This document shows, in pieces, positions 34,611-42,686 of a stretch of DNA of 64,000 nt. The stretch covers positions 92,609 through 156,608 of the forward strand of contig CALALX010000028.1 of NCBI GenBank assembly GCA_937925635.1, in the 5' to 3' direction. The notes under the pieces were generated by a model. The model made no database searches. It was not told the DNA's origin and saw only the letters and a list, made by a program, of their open reading frames with translations. The position numbers were made by a program, and so were the translations under genes. How positions within the stretch are numbered: position 1 is the first letter of the stretch; the number at the start of each line of letters is the position of its first letter. This DNA comes from an uncultured Caulobacter sp. GTDB taxonomy: Bacteria > Pseudomonadota > Alphaproteobacteria > Caulobacterales > Caulobacteraceae.

Positions 34611-35602
34611 CAGATCAGTCCTTCCGCCTTCGCCAGGTCCAGGAGCGCTGCCTGGGGCCTGGGGCCGTAGTGGCCGATGACTTCCGCCGCGGCGAGCGAG
34701 CCGAGCTTGCCGGCGACCGCCAAGGGCAGGCCGCGCGCGATCCCCAGCAGGAAGCCCGCTGCGTATTGGTCGCCGGCGCCCGTCGTGTCCACGACTTTTT
34801 CGACCGGACAGGCCGCGATCCTGACCGAGTCCGCCCCCGAAAGCAGCAGCGAGCCGGCGGCGCCGCGGGTGATGGCGCAGACCCGGGTCATGGCGCCCAG
34901 CTTCGCCGCGGCGGCGTCGAAGTCGTCCGTCTCGAACAGCGCCTTCAGTTCGGCCTCGTTGGCCAGGACGATGTCGCACTGGCCCTCGATGAAGCCGAGC
35001 AGCGCCTCGCGGTGGCGATCGACGACGAAGGCGTCCGACAGGGTGATGGCGATCGTCCGCCCGGCCGCGTGGGCCAGGCCCGCCGCCTTGGCGAAGGCGC
35101 GCCGCGCCTCGCTGGGATCGAAAAGGTAGCCCTCGAGGTAGACGATGGTCGAGCCCTCGATGACAGCCGGATCGACGTCGTCGGGCGTGAGTTCGATCGA
35201 GGCGCCCAGATAGGTGCACATCGTCCTCTGTCCGTCCGGCGTGACGTTGATCATGCTGCGGGCCGTGGCCGGACCGCCGACGAGACGCGGCGTGTCGAAA
35301 TGCACGCCGATGGCCCGCATGTCGTGCTCATAGACATCCCCCAGCTGGTCGGCGGCGACCTTGCCGAGGTAGGCGGCCTTGCCGCCGAGGCTGGCCACGC
35401 CGGCCACGGTGTTGCCGGCCGAGCCGCCGGACGTCTCCATGCCGGGCGCCATGCGACCGTAGAGGGCGATCGCCTGGGCCTCCTCGACCAGCTGCATCGA
35501 ACCCTTCACCAGGGATTCGGCCTCGAGGAAGGCCTCGTCGCAGGGGGCGATCACGTCGACGATGGCGTTGCCGATGGCGGCGACGTCGTAGAGGGCGGTC
35601 AT
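34610..35602 (-). CDS. PfkB-family kinase, probable adenosine kinase
   Basis: The 330-residue ribokinase-fold enzyme has AIGNAIVDVIAP at the N-terminus, SGGSAGNTVAGVASLGG (substrate site), and VVDTTGAGDQYAAGF with the catalytic aspartate (DTTGAGD, about 272-278). It is commonly annotated as adenosine kinase in Caulobacteraceae; the exact nucleoside is not proven. Two further upstream ATGs are possible starts. Overlap with hisB suggests that purine salvage and histidine synthesis, which releases AICAR, are expressed together; that functional reading is inference. Confidence 0.88.
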   Translation of the reverse strand: MTALYDVAAIGNAIVDVIAPCDEAFLEAESLVKGSMQLVEEAQAIALYGRMAPGMETSGGSAGNTVAGVASLGGKAAYLGKVAADQLGDVYEHDMRAIGVHFDTPRLVGGPATARSMINVTPDGQRTMCTYLGASIELTPDDVDPAVIEGSTIVYLEGYLFDPSEARRAFAKAAGLAHAAGRTIAITLSDAFVVDRHREALLGFIEGQCDIVLANEAELKALFETDDFDAAAAKLGAMTRVCAITRGAAGSLLLSGADSVRIAACPVEKVVDTTGAGDQYAAGFLLGIARGLPLAVAGKLGSLAAAEVIGHYGPRPQAALLDLAKAEGLI

Positions 35603-35727
35603 GGAGCGGGACATCTCGCGCGGAAAGAGAAGGCGGTCGTTACGGGAAAAGGGCTTTCGGGGCAATGAACGCCATGCCGCGCCTCGCGGGCGTTTGACGC
35701 ATCGAAGGCGGGGCGGTACCGGGCGTC

Positions 35728-36576
35728 ATGACCCGGATCGTCCTGCTGACCCCCGCCGCCGACGGTCCCTACGGGACGGTCTGGGGTCCCTACTTCGATC
35801 GCCTCGCCGGCCATCTCGCCGCCGAAGGCCTGACCGCCGCGCCGCTCGACTGGCGTCGCGCGGGGGAGGCCGACGGCGATGTGGTGATGCCCTCGCTGGC
35901 CTGGGGCTACCACCTCGACCCTGACGCCTGGTTCGCGGCGCTGGACGCCATGGCCGATGCGGGCGTGCGCACGCTGAACGACTTGCCGATGCTGCGCTGG
36001 AACACGGCCAAGACCTATCTGGCCGACCTGATGGACGCCGATGTGCCGGTGGTGCCGACGATCTTCGCCGAGCGCGCCACCCAGGCCGTGGTCGACAACG
36101 CCCGCGAGCGGCTGGGCGCCGACGAGCTGGTGGTCAAGCCGCAGATATCCGGCGGCTCGCATGACACCATCCGCCTCGCCCCCGGCGCGGCCCTGACCGG
36201 CGGCCCGACCGGCCCGGCGATGATCCAGCCCTTCCTGCCGGCCGTCTCCGGCGAGGGCGAGATCTCGCTGCTGCATTTCGGCGGCGTCTACAGCCACGCG
36301 GTCGGCAAGGTCGCTCGCGCCGACGACTTCCGCGTCCAGCCGCAGTTCGGCTCGACCATCGGCCCGGCGGCGCCGTCGGACGAAGCCATGGACGTCGCGG
36401 CCGCTGCGCTGCGCGCCCTCGACCGCCCGCCGGTCTATGCCCGCATCGACCTGATCCGCTGTCTGGACGGGTCGCTGCGGGTCATGGAGCTGGAGGCCAT
36501 CGAGCCGGACCTGTTCCTCGAGCACGCGCGGGAGGCGGGGGCGAGGTTCGCGGCGGCGGTGAAGGCGGCGCTTTAG
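35728..36576 (+). CDS. RimK/glutathione-synthetase-like ATP-grasp ligase
   Basis: The 282-residue product starts RIVLLTPAADGPYG and has ATP-grasp signatures: NDLPMLRWNTAKTYLADL, the nucleotide lysine in ELVVKPQISGGSHDT, MIQPFLPAVSGEGEISLLHFGG and the Mg-binding end RIDLIRC and MELEAIEPDLFLE. It resembles O-ureido-D-serine cyclo-ligase (DcsG)-type proteins, but no D-cycloserine genes are near and the substrates are unknown. Confidence 0.85.
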   Translation: MTRIVLLTPAADGPYGTVWGPYFDRLAGHLAAEGLTAAPLDWRRAGEADGDVVMPSLAWGYHLDPDAWFAALDAMADAGVRTLNDLPMLRWNTAKTYLADLMDADVPVVPTIFAERATQAVVDNARERLGADELVVKPQISGGSHDTIRLAPGAALTGGPTGPAMIQPFLPAVSGEGEISLLHFGGVYSHAVGKVARADDFRVQPQFGSTIGPAAPSDEAMDVAAAALRALDRPPVYARIDLIRCLDGSLRVMELEAIEPDLFLEHAREAGARFAAAVKAAL

Positions 36577-36879
36577 CGTCCCGCATGTCCCGGGATCGAT
36601 TTCGCGGCCGTTCGAGTGGGGCCGGACAGGGGGGCGTATCGTCTGCCCGATCCCGCTCCCGGCCACGGGAAGGCAGGGCGCGGCCAGCGGCGCGTGCAGG
36701 CCGAAGCCTTGTGGCTCAAGGCCTGGTGCTCGTTCGAGTAGTCTCCGGCCGCGCGTCATCCGACGAGTCTGACACCCCGCGCCGCAGGGTGGATCGAATG
36801 AGGCGGGCGATGTCTCGCAAAGGGGCGGAATGGCCCCGGTTGTCCCGGGACTATATGTCCCGGAAGCCTCGTTTCTTCT

Positions 36880-37027
36880 CCCTTCCTCCTCGATGGAGGA
36901 AGGGCCGGGGATGGTGGTGGAGGCGGAGCGGCGCCGGGAGGGCGCTGGAGGCTCTGAGCCCACTCGCACATTTCCTTCAGCTCAGCGGCCACACCACCAC
37001 CCAACCCTCCTCCATCGAGGAGGAGGG
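36880..37027 (-). repeat. Paired hairpin repeat (REPIN-like), copy A of the CCTCCTCGATGGAGGA family
   Basis: Left arm 36880-36920 (CCTTCCTCCTCGATGGAGGA and on to ATGGTGGTGG) and right arm 36994-37027 (CCACCACCC to GAGGAGGAGGG) are inverted relative to each other and each contains its own short palindrome. The whole unit is 148 bp and is the reverse complement of copy B at 44046-44193, with conserved ends and a diverged centre. Confidence 0.85.
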
Positions 37028-37095
37028 CTTTTGCAAGCGGTCCGCATCGCCCCCACTACGCCCTTCATCTCATGGCGAGACGATCGCCGGTCGAT

Positions 37096-37162
37096 CCGGG
37101 TCACTCAAGGGCGCTTCGCGTCGCGGAGCGATGGCCCGGAGGGCCACCCTTGACTGACCCGG
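37096..37162. repeat. 67-bp hairpin element
   Basis: CCGGGTCACTCAAGGG at the left and CCCTTGACTGACCCGG at the right form a 16-bp inverted repeat with one mismatch, enclosing GC-rich sub-hairpins (GCTTCGCGTCGCGGAGC and GGCCCGGAGGGCC). I believe similar elements are dispersed in Caulobacteraceae genomes, but only one copy is in this window. Confidence 0.65.
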
Positions 37163-37380
37163 CTCGGCCGGCACGCTGACATCCAAGAGATCGAAGGGTT
37201 GCTTCCTTCCCGAAGGAAGCGCGCACCACACCGGGAGTCAGACACCCCTTGGAATGAGTGCACCGGCCGTAAGCCTGGGTCCCCGCTTCCGCGAGGATGA
37301 GCGGGAGAAAGGAGCTGAGGTCAGCTAAGAGTGGGTAGCGGACGTTGACTACGGCCTCGTGGGTATCCAGGGATAAGCAA

Positions 37381-37974
37381 ATGCTTCGCGCTATTTCAAT
37401 CTTCGGGTCTCTGGCCTTGTGCTGGCTCGCGGCCAGCTCAGCAGAAGCGTGCAATTATCAGGTTCCACGAAATCCCGGAGAGACCCGGGCACATGCCTTC
37501 GAACGCTTACAGCGAGTCAATCAAGATCGCTACTGGGCCGAAGCCGACGCGATCTTTGTTGGGCGGGTCGTCGGCCTTGTCGAGGTCGACCGTAGCCTTG
37601 AAGTGAGATCTTTACCTCGGAGATCATTCAAAGGCGACGTCGGTGCCGGAACTATTACCTACGAACTCAACTATACGGAAGTGAACTGCGATCGAGCAGC
37701 TTTTCCAGAATATGGAAAGGTGGGATTATTCTACGCCAGCCGCGAGAATGATCGGCTTGTGGTCCACGGAATGCTCGGCCCCAATGACATTAGAGACGAT
37801 ACTTTGAGAGACCGCGTATTGAGAGAACTCGATCCGGGCGAACTCACCACGCTGGCGATGGAGAAGCCCACTCAAGATCGATGGCCGCTGGTTCTCGCTG
37901 GGCTAACGGCGTTCTGCGCCTTCGTCGGAGGCATTGTGATCGGGCGAATGAGTCGGAAGCGGGCAGTCGCCTGA
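37381..37974 (+). CDS. Secreted TIMP/netrin-like protein with a C-terminal membrane anchor
   Basis: The 197-residue product has a signal peptide (LFGS-type hydrophobic run ending SSAEA) directly followed by CNYQ. The domain segment DAIFVGRVVGLVEVD, then a KGDVGAG strand and a second Cys (TEVNCDRA), fits small TIMP/netrin-like proteins that begin with Cys after the leader. A single C-terminal membrane segment (PLVLAGLTAFCAFVGGIVIG) and a basic end SRKRA follow. The gene uses many AT-rich codons (TTA, AGA, ATA) that neighbours avoid and follows a repeat-rich gap, suggesting horizontal gain. Function unknown. Confidence 0.8.
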   Translation: MLRAISIFGSLALCWLAASSAEACNYQVPRNPGETRAHAFERLQRVNQDRYWAEADAIFVGRVVGLVEVDRSLEVRSLPRRSFKGDVGAGTITYELNYTEVNCDRAAFPEYGKVGLFYASRENDRLVVHGMLGPNDIRDDTLRDRVLRELDPGELTTLAMEKPTQDRWPLVLAGLTAFCAFVGGIVIGRMSRKRAVA

Positions 37975-38033
37975 ACCAGCACTTCGAAGGTCCGAAATGG
38001 GTCGAAAGCAGCCTACCTGCTCTGCCCCTCCAA

Positions 38034-38720
38034 CTAGCCTCCCACGAACAGCTCTCTACTCGGACACAGATCACTCACCCGGCACTCCAGGCACTTCGGC
38101 TTCCGCGCCACGCACACATACCGCCCGTGCAGGATCAGCCAGTGGTGGGCGCGCGTCAGGAACGGCTCCGGCACGATGGCTATCAGGTCCTGCTCGACCT
38201 TGTCCGGCGTCTTGCCGGCCGACAGTTTCAGCCGGTGGGAGACGCGGAAGACGTGGGTGTCGACGGCGATGGCCGGCTCGATGTCGAGCTCGTTCAGCAC
38301 CACACTGGCGGTCTTGCGGCCGACGCCGGGCAGGGCCTCGAGATCGGCGCGATTCAGCGGCACTTGCCCGCCGTGTTTGTTGAGGATGATCTCCGACAGG
38401 GCGATGACGTTCTTCGCCTTGTTCCGGTAGAGGCCGATCGAGTTGATGTAGGGGATCAGGCCGTCGACCCCGAGCGCGGCCATTTCGGCCGGGGTGTCGG
38501 CCACCGGAAACAGCTTCGCCGTCGCCTTGTTGACCCCCACGTCCGTCGCCTGGGCCGACAGCGCCACGGCCACGACCAGGGTGAACGGGTTGGTGAAGTT
38601 GAGCTCGGTCTTGGGATTGTCGCTGAGCGTCGAGAAGCGCTCGAACAGGGCGTCGACGCGGGCGCGTTCCTTCGGCGACAGACGTTTTCGGCGAGCCGGT
38701 TTCTTCATCGGCGCGACCAT
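38034..38720 (-). CDS. nth: Endonuclease III (DNA glycosylase/AP lyase)
   Basis: The 228-residue base-excision repair enzyme removes oxidised pyrimidines. The helix-hairpin-helix LPGVGRKTA carries the catalytic Lys136, with Asp154 in VDTHVFRVS. Four cysteines at 203, 210, 213 and 219 (C-X6-C-X2-C-X5-C) bind the 4Fe-4S cluster. Starts at 38708 (ATG) or 38744 (TTG) are also possible. It converges on the low-GC secreted protein. Confidence 0.95.
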   Translation of the reverse strand: MVAPMKKPARRKRLSPKERARVDALFERFSTLSDNPKTELNFTNPFTLVVAVALSAQATDVGVNKATAKLFPVADTPAEMAALGVDGLIPYINSIGLYRNKAKNVIALSEIILNKHGGQVPLNRADLEALPGVGRKTASVVLNELDIEPAIAVDTHVFRVSHRLKLSAGKTPDKVEQDLIAIVPEPFLTRAHHWLILHGRYVCVARKPKCLECRVSDLCPSRELFVGG

Positions 38721-38773
38721 GGCCTGAGCCGTTCCGCTCGCCAAGCCGGGGCCGCCAGCCTATTTTCCGCGCC

Positions 38774-39268
38774 ATGGCCGGCCAGCTCTACATGGACGCG
38801 GAAATCCGCCAGAACGCCTCGCTGAACGCGACGGGGCTGAAGATCATTCTGGGCATCGTGATCGCCTTCAACCTGATCGTCGGGATCGGGTTCTTCCTCG
38901 CCTTCGGCCGCCATTTCGGGCTGGGACCGGTTCCGGTGTTCCTCGGCCTCGATGTGCTGGCGGTGTGGCTGGCATTCCGGGCCAACAACCGCGCCGCCGG
39001 GCGCAAGGAGCGGTTGCGGGTCAGCGCCGAGCAGGTCGAGATCTGGCTGGAGTCCGAGGCGGGCAAGCGCACGGTCTGGACCTCGCCGACCGCCTTCACC
39101 GGCCTCGACGTCGAGGCCTTCGGACAGGACGACACCAAGGTTCGCCTGCGCATGCATCGTCGCCGCTATCTGGTCGGCCGGGCGCTGAGTCCGGAGGAAC
39201 GGGCCGATCTCGGCCAGGCCCTGGAGGGCGCCCTGCGCGCGGCGCGCAGGGAGCGCTACCCCGGATGA
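38774..39268 (+). CDS. DUF2244 membrane protein
   Basis: The 164-residue product has two adjacent membrane segments (about 23-42 and 48-66: LKIILGIVIAFNLIVGIGFF and VPVFLGLDVLAVWLAF), then a cytoplasmic beta-rich part with RVSAEQVEIWLES, KVRLRMHRRRYLVGRALSPEER. This is the pattern of DUF2244, a family of unknown function in alphaproteobacteria, usually near nth. Confidence 0.88.
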   Translation: MAGQLYMDAEIRQNASLNATGLKIILGIVIAFNLIVGIGFFLAFGRHFGLGPVPVFLGLDVLAVWLAFRANNRAAGRKERLRVSAEQVEIWLESEAGKRTVWTSPTAFTGLDVEAFGQDDTKVRLRMHRRRYLVGRALSPEERADLGQALEGALRAARRERYPG

Positions 39269-39317
39269 CCGCAAGAACCGGGTGGAGGACCGGCGGGGCG
39301 AAGCCTAGCGTCCGACC

Positions 39318-40190
39318 ATGGCCTTCGACATGACCCAGCCGACCGCCGACATCGTCCGCCTGGAAGAGCGCGCCCGCGACTACGATCGCATGGAGAAGGC
39401 GCTCGGCTGGCTGGCCGACCACTGGCAGGACCATCCCTCGCTGGACGAGGCGGCCGAGGCCGTCGGCCTGTCGGCGTTCCACTTCCAGCGCACCTTCACC
39501 CGCTGGGCCGGAGTCAGCCCCAAGACCTTCGTCGCCGCCATCGCCCATGCCGAGGCGCGCGAGCGGCTGGCGCGCGGCGAGAACGTCCTCGACACGGCCC
39601 TCGACGTCGGCCTCTCGGGGCCCTCGCGGCTGCATGACCTGTTCATCGCCCAGGAGTCGGTGACGCCGGGCGACGCGCGGCGGCGGGGCGAGGGGCTGAA
39701 ACTGCGCTGGGGCCTGGCGCCGACGCCGTTCGGCCGCGGCCTGTTCGTGATCGCCCCGCGCGGCCTGGCGGGGCTGGGCTTCGCGGGCCCCGGCGAGGAG
39801 GACGCCGCCTTCGCCGACATGCATCGCCGCTTCCCGGCCGCCGACTGGCTTCGCGACGACGCGGCGGCGGCCGAGATGGCGCTGGCGGCCTTCGGCGGCG
39901 GCGGCGCGGTCCCGCTGGTGCTGATCGGCTCGCCGTTCCACGTCCAGGTCTGGAAGGCGCTGCTGCGCATCCCGGCCGGCCAGACCGCCACCTATGGCGA
40001 GGTCGCCGGCTGGGCGGGCAAGCCGAAGGCCTTCCAGGCGGCGGGCGCGGCCATCGGCGCCAACCCGGTCAGCCTGCTGATCCCCTGCCACCGCGTGATC
40101 GCGAGGGACGGCCGCCTGACCGGCTACCACTGGGGCCTGGCCCGAAAGGCCGCGATGCTGGGCATGGAGGCGGTGGCGCGCGCGGGGTAG
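39318..40190 (+). CDS. AraC-HTH and methylated-DNA-cysteine S-methyltransferase fusion (short Ada)
   Basis: The 290-residue product lacks the N-terminal zinc methyl-phosphotriester domain of E. coli Ada. Residues about 20-110 form an AraC-type HTH (SLDEAAEAVGLSAFHFQRTF, ARERLARGENVLDTAL). Residues about 125-285 form an Ogt-type methyltransferase with TATYGEVAGWAGKPKA and the active-site Cys257 in IPCHRVIA. It repairs O6-methylguanine, and the HTH may make it autoregulatory; whether it activates transcription without the Ada zinc domain is uncertain. Confidence 0.93.
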   Translation: MAFDMTQPTADIVRLEERARDYDRMEKALGWLADHWQDHPSLDEAAEAVGLSAFHFQRTFTRWAGVSPKTFVAAIAHAEARERLARGENVLDTALDVGLSGPSRLHDLFIAQESVTPGDARRRGEGLKLRWGLAPTPFGRGLFVIAPRGLAGLGFAGPGEEDAAFADMHRRFPAADWLRDDAAAAEMALAAFGGGGAVPLVLIGSPFHVQVWKALLRIPAGQTATYGEVAGWAGKPKAFQAAGAAIGANPVSLLIPCHRVIARDGRLTGYHWGLARKAAMLGMEAVARAG

Positions 40191-40207
40191 GGCTTGCGCC
40201 AATCACT

Positions 40208-40316
40208 GTCATCCCGGACGGCTGAAGGCCGATCCGGGACCCAGATCAAATCCCGGCCGCTGAGCTCGAAGCCGAATCTGGGTCCCGGCTCTCCGCTGCG
40301 CTGCGGCCGGGATGAC
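40208..40316. repeat. Paired hairpin repeat (REPIN-like) of the GTCATCCCGG family
   Basis: Left arm 40208-40244 begins GTCATCCCGG and ends CCGGGACCCAG. The right arm 40278-40316 carries the same ends on the other strand. Each arm folds on itself. The pair lies between the converging methyltransferase and hslU genes. A degenerate relative lies at 14217-14306. Confidence 0.8.
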
Positions 40317-40324
40317 AGTAGTGG

Positions 40325-41629
40325 TCAGAGGATAAAGCGCGACAGATCCACGTCCGCCGCCAGCGCGCCGATGCGCTCCTTCACATAGGCGCCGTCGATG
40401 GTCACCGTCTGGCCACTCTTGTCGCCGGCGGTGAAACTGATCTCCTCGACGACCTTCTCCAGCACGGTCTGAAGCCGGCGGGCGCCGATGTTCTCCACCG
40501 AGCCGTTCACGGCCACGGCCGCGTCGGCCAGGGCGTCGATGGCGTCCTCGGTGAAGGTCAGTTCGACCTCCTCGGTCTTCAGCAGCGCCTGGTGCTGGCG
40601 GATCAGGTTGGCTTCCGGCTCGGTCAGGATGCGGCGCATGTCGTCGCGGGTCAGGGCCTTGAGCTCGACCCGGATCGGCAGCCGGCCCTGCAACTCGGGC
40701 AGCAGGTCGCTGGGCTTGGCCACATGGAAGGCGCCGGAGGCGATAAACAGGACGTGGTCGGTCTTCACCGGACCGTACTTGGTCGAGACCGTCGTGCCTT
40801 CGATGAGCGGCAGCAGGTCGCGCTGGACGCCCTCGCGCGAGACGTCGGCGCCCGAGCGGCTGGCGCTGGAGGCCACCTTGTCGATCTCGTCGAGGAAGAC
40901 GATGCCCTGGTTCTCCGCCAGTTCGAGGGCTTCCTGGGTCAGGGCCTCCTGATCGAGCAGCTTGTCGCTTTCTTCGGCCAGCAGCGGCGCGTGGGCGCCG
41001 GCCACCGTGGTCTTGTGGGTGCGGGTGCGGCCGCCGAAGGCCTTGCCGAACATGTCGCCCAGATTGAGCACGCCCATCGAGCCGCCCGGCTGGCCCGGGA
41101 TGTCCAGGCCCTGGAACGGCGAGGCGTTGTCGGCCAGCTGCAGCTCGACCTCCTTGTCGTTCAGCTCGCCGGCGCGGAGCTTCTTGCGGAAGGCCTCGCG
41201 GGCGGCGGTCGAGCCGGGACCGGTCAGGGCGTCGAGGATGCGCTCCTCCGCCGCCGCCTCGGCGCGGGCGCGGACGGCGGCGCGACGCTTGTCGCGGACC
41301 ATGGCCATGGCGCTCTCGACCAGGTCGCGCATGATCTGGTCGACGTCGCGGCCGACGTAGCCGACCTCGGTGAACTTGGTCGCCTCGACCTTCAGGAACG
41401 GGGCCTGGGCCAGCTTGGCGAGGCGGCGGGCGATCTCGGTCTTGCCCACGCCCGTCGGGCCGATCATCAGGATGTTCTTCGGCGTGACCTCGTCGCGCAG
41501 GTCGTCCGGCACGCGGCGGCGGCGCCAGCGATTGCGCAGGGCGATGGCCACCGCCTTCTTGGCCTCGGGGTGGCCGACGATGTAGCGGTCGAGCTCGGAA
41601 ACGATCTCGCGCGGGGAAAACTCGGTCAT
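40325..41629 (-). CDS. hslU: ATP-dependent protease ATPase subunit HslU
   Basis: The 434-residue AAA+ unfoldase partners HslV. It starts FSPREIVSELDRYIVGH, with Walker A GPTGVGKT at 57-64, the YVGRDVDQIMRDL pore region, Walker B GIVFLDEIDK, and a C-terminal end DLSRFIL, the usual tail that inserts into HslV. hslV lies about 1 kb upstream, separated by a gene and a repeat. Confidence 0.97.
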   Translation of the reverse strand: MTEFSPREIVSELDRYIVGHPEAKKAVAIALRNRWRRRRVPDDLRDEVTPKNILMIGPTGVGKTEIARRLAKLAQAPFLKVEATKFTEVGYVGRDVDQIMRDLVESAMAMVRDKRRAAVRARAEAAAEERILDALTGPGSTAAREAFRKKLRAGELNDKEVELQLADNASPFQGLDIPGQPGGSMGVLNLGDMFGKAFGGRTRTHKTTVAGAHAPLLAEESDKLLDQEALTQEALELAENQGIVFLDEIDKVASSASRSGADVSREGVQRDLLPLIEGTTVSTKYGPVKTDHVLFIASGAFHVAKPSDLLPELQGRLPIRVELKALTRDDMRRILTEPEANLIRQHQALLKTEEVELTFTEDAIDALADAAVAVNGSVENIGARRLQTVLEKVVEEISFTAGDKSGQTVTIDGAYVKERIGALAADVDLSRFIL

Positions 41630-41648
41630 TCGGTCGCCAATGTGAGCC

Positions 41649-42506
41649 CTAGTTCGGCTTTGGCGGCGTCCGGGTGATCAGCAGTTCGTCAAACACGATC
41701 CGCCAGCCTTCCGCGCGCCGTTGCCATACGCGCACATAGTGACCTTTTCCCGGCTGTCCATCCTTCAGCCAGTCGATGGCGCCGTAGGTCCAGACCATGT
41801 CGCCGGCGGCCGAGGCCTCGCCGCCGAGGGTCTTCAGGCGCGCCGTCGCCGGCCGAGTGGCCATCTCGACGCCGGCGGCGTCGCAGCTCTCGGCCGGGGG
41901 CAGAGCGGAGCCCTGCATCCGCCCGTCGCAGGCGTAGACGGCCAGGAACCCCGACTTGAAGTCGGTCGCAGCGGCGGCGGCGAGCGCGCCCTCGGCCGCG
42001 TACACCTCGGCCAGGGCCGCGCCGCTGTCCAGCGGCGGCACGTCGGCGACCCTCAGATAGCCGACCGCACCGCCCGGTCCGGCGACGGCCGAGGCGTCGC
42101 TGGGCGTCCCGCCGTCAAAGATCCACTTCCACTCGCCGTTCAGCTGCTTCTTCCAGACCGTGAAATAGTGACCGCGCCGCTTGTCCGCGAAGGCATAGGG
42201 GCCGGTCGTGAAGCCCAGATCGCCTGATTTGGCGATCCCCGCAAAGACCGGCCACCATTCCAGCTTCGGATCGTCGGGCTTGCCGTCCGGCGCGGCGGCG
42301 AGGGACTCGTGGGCGTTCACCGGCTCGGGCTGGATGACGATCGCGGTCGGGGCCGAGTGCTTCAAGAACGAGGCCTTGATCCCCGTGGCGTAGCCATCGG
42401 CCGCGAAGGCCCGCTCGGCGGCGACGACGGGCGCGGGCGTCACCGGTTCGGCGAGCGCGGACGTGGCGATCAGGCTCGCGGCGGCGAGCAGGGTCAGGCG
42501 AAGCAT
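41649..42506 (-). CDS. Exported DUF4440/SnoaL-like protein
   Basis: The 285-residue product has a Sec signal peptide (LTLLAAASLIATSALA, cleaved near AEP). It appears to contain two related nuclear-transport-factor-2-like halves: AAERAFAADGYATGIKASF to FTVWKKQLNGEWKWIFDGG, and EGALAAAAATDFKSGF to YVRVWQRRAEGWRIVFDEL. No enzymatic residues can be named. It lies between hslV and hslU, which are normally adjacent. Confidence 0.8.
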   Translation of the reverse strand: MLRLTLLAAASLIATSALAEPVTPAPVVAAERAFAADGYATGIKASFLKHSAPTAIVIQPEPVNAHESLAAAPDGKPDDPKLEWWPVFAGIAKSGDLGFTTGPYAFADKRRGHYFTVWKKQLNGEWKWIFDGGTPSDASAVAGPGGAVGYLRVADVPPLDSGAALAEVYAAEGALAAAAATDFKSGFLAVYACDGRMQGSALPPAESCDAAGVEMATRPATARLKTLGGEASAAGDMVWTYGAIDWLKDGQPGKGHYVRVWQRRAEGWRIVFDELLITRTPPKPN

Positions 42507-42574
42507 GGACGGATCCTCCCGCGCCCATTCACCGCGCGGGGCCGGGGGAAGTCCCGTTAATTCGCGGACAGGTC

Positions 42575-42682
42575 GTGCGTGGTTCGACACGGCCCTTCGG
42601 GCCTGCTCACCATGACTATGGTGGATAGCCTTCTGACTCAGTCATCCTGAGCAGCCGCGAAGCGGCGTGTCGAAGGACGCAC
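42575..42682. repeat. Paired hairpin repeat (REPIN-like) with compensatory stem changes
   Basis: Two inverted 42-base arms, 42575-42616 and 42641-42682, are 34/42 identical when one is reverse-complemented. All eight differences form four complementary pairs within the arm's own hairpin (arm positions 7 with 37, 8 with 36, 18 with 28, 20 with 26), so both arms keep the same stem-loop. A third single copy is at 53850-53894. Confidence 0.85.
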
Positions 42683-42686
42683 CGCC

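Larger units (their letters stand above)
36577..37380. other. Repeat-rich gap without a supported gene
   Basis: These 804 bases hold a 148-bp paired hairpin repeat (36880-37027) and a 67-bp hairpin element (37096-37162). The open frames that cross it consist of the repeats translated (for example SSIEEEG and SSMEEGPGMVV) and are not convincing proteins. The left part (36580-36870) shows nothing recognisable. The right end leads into the low-GC gene at 37381. Confidence 0.6.

Noticed and set aside
36585..37157. 190-residue plus-strand frame in the 36.6-37.4 kb gap
   Set aside because: The sequence is a translation of dispersed repeats (SSIEEEG and similar) and Arg-rich low-complexity stretches.
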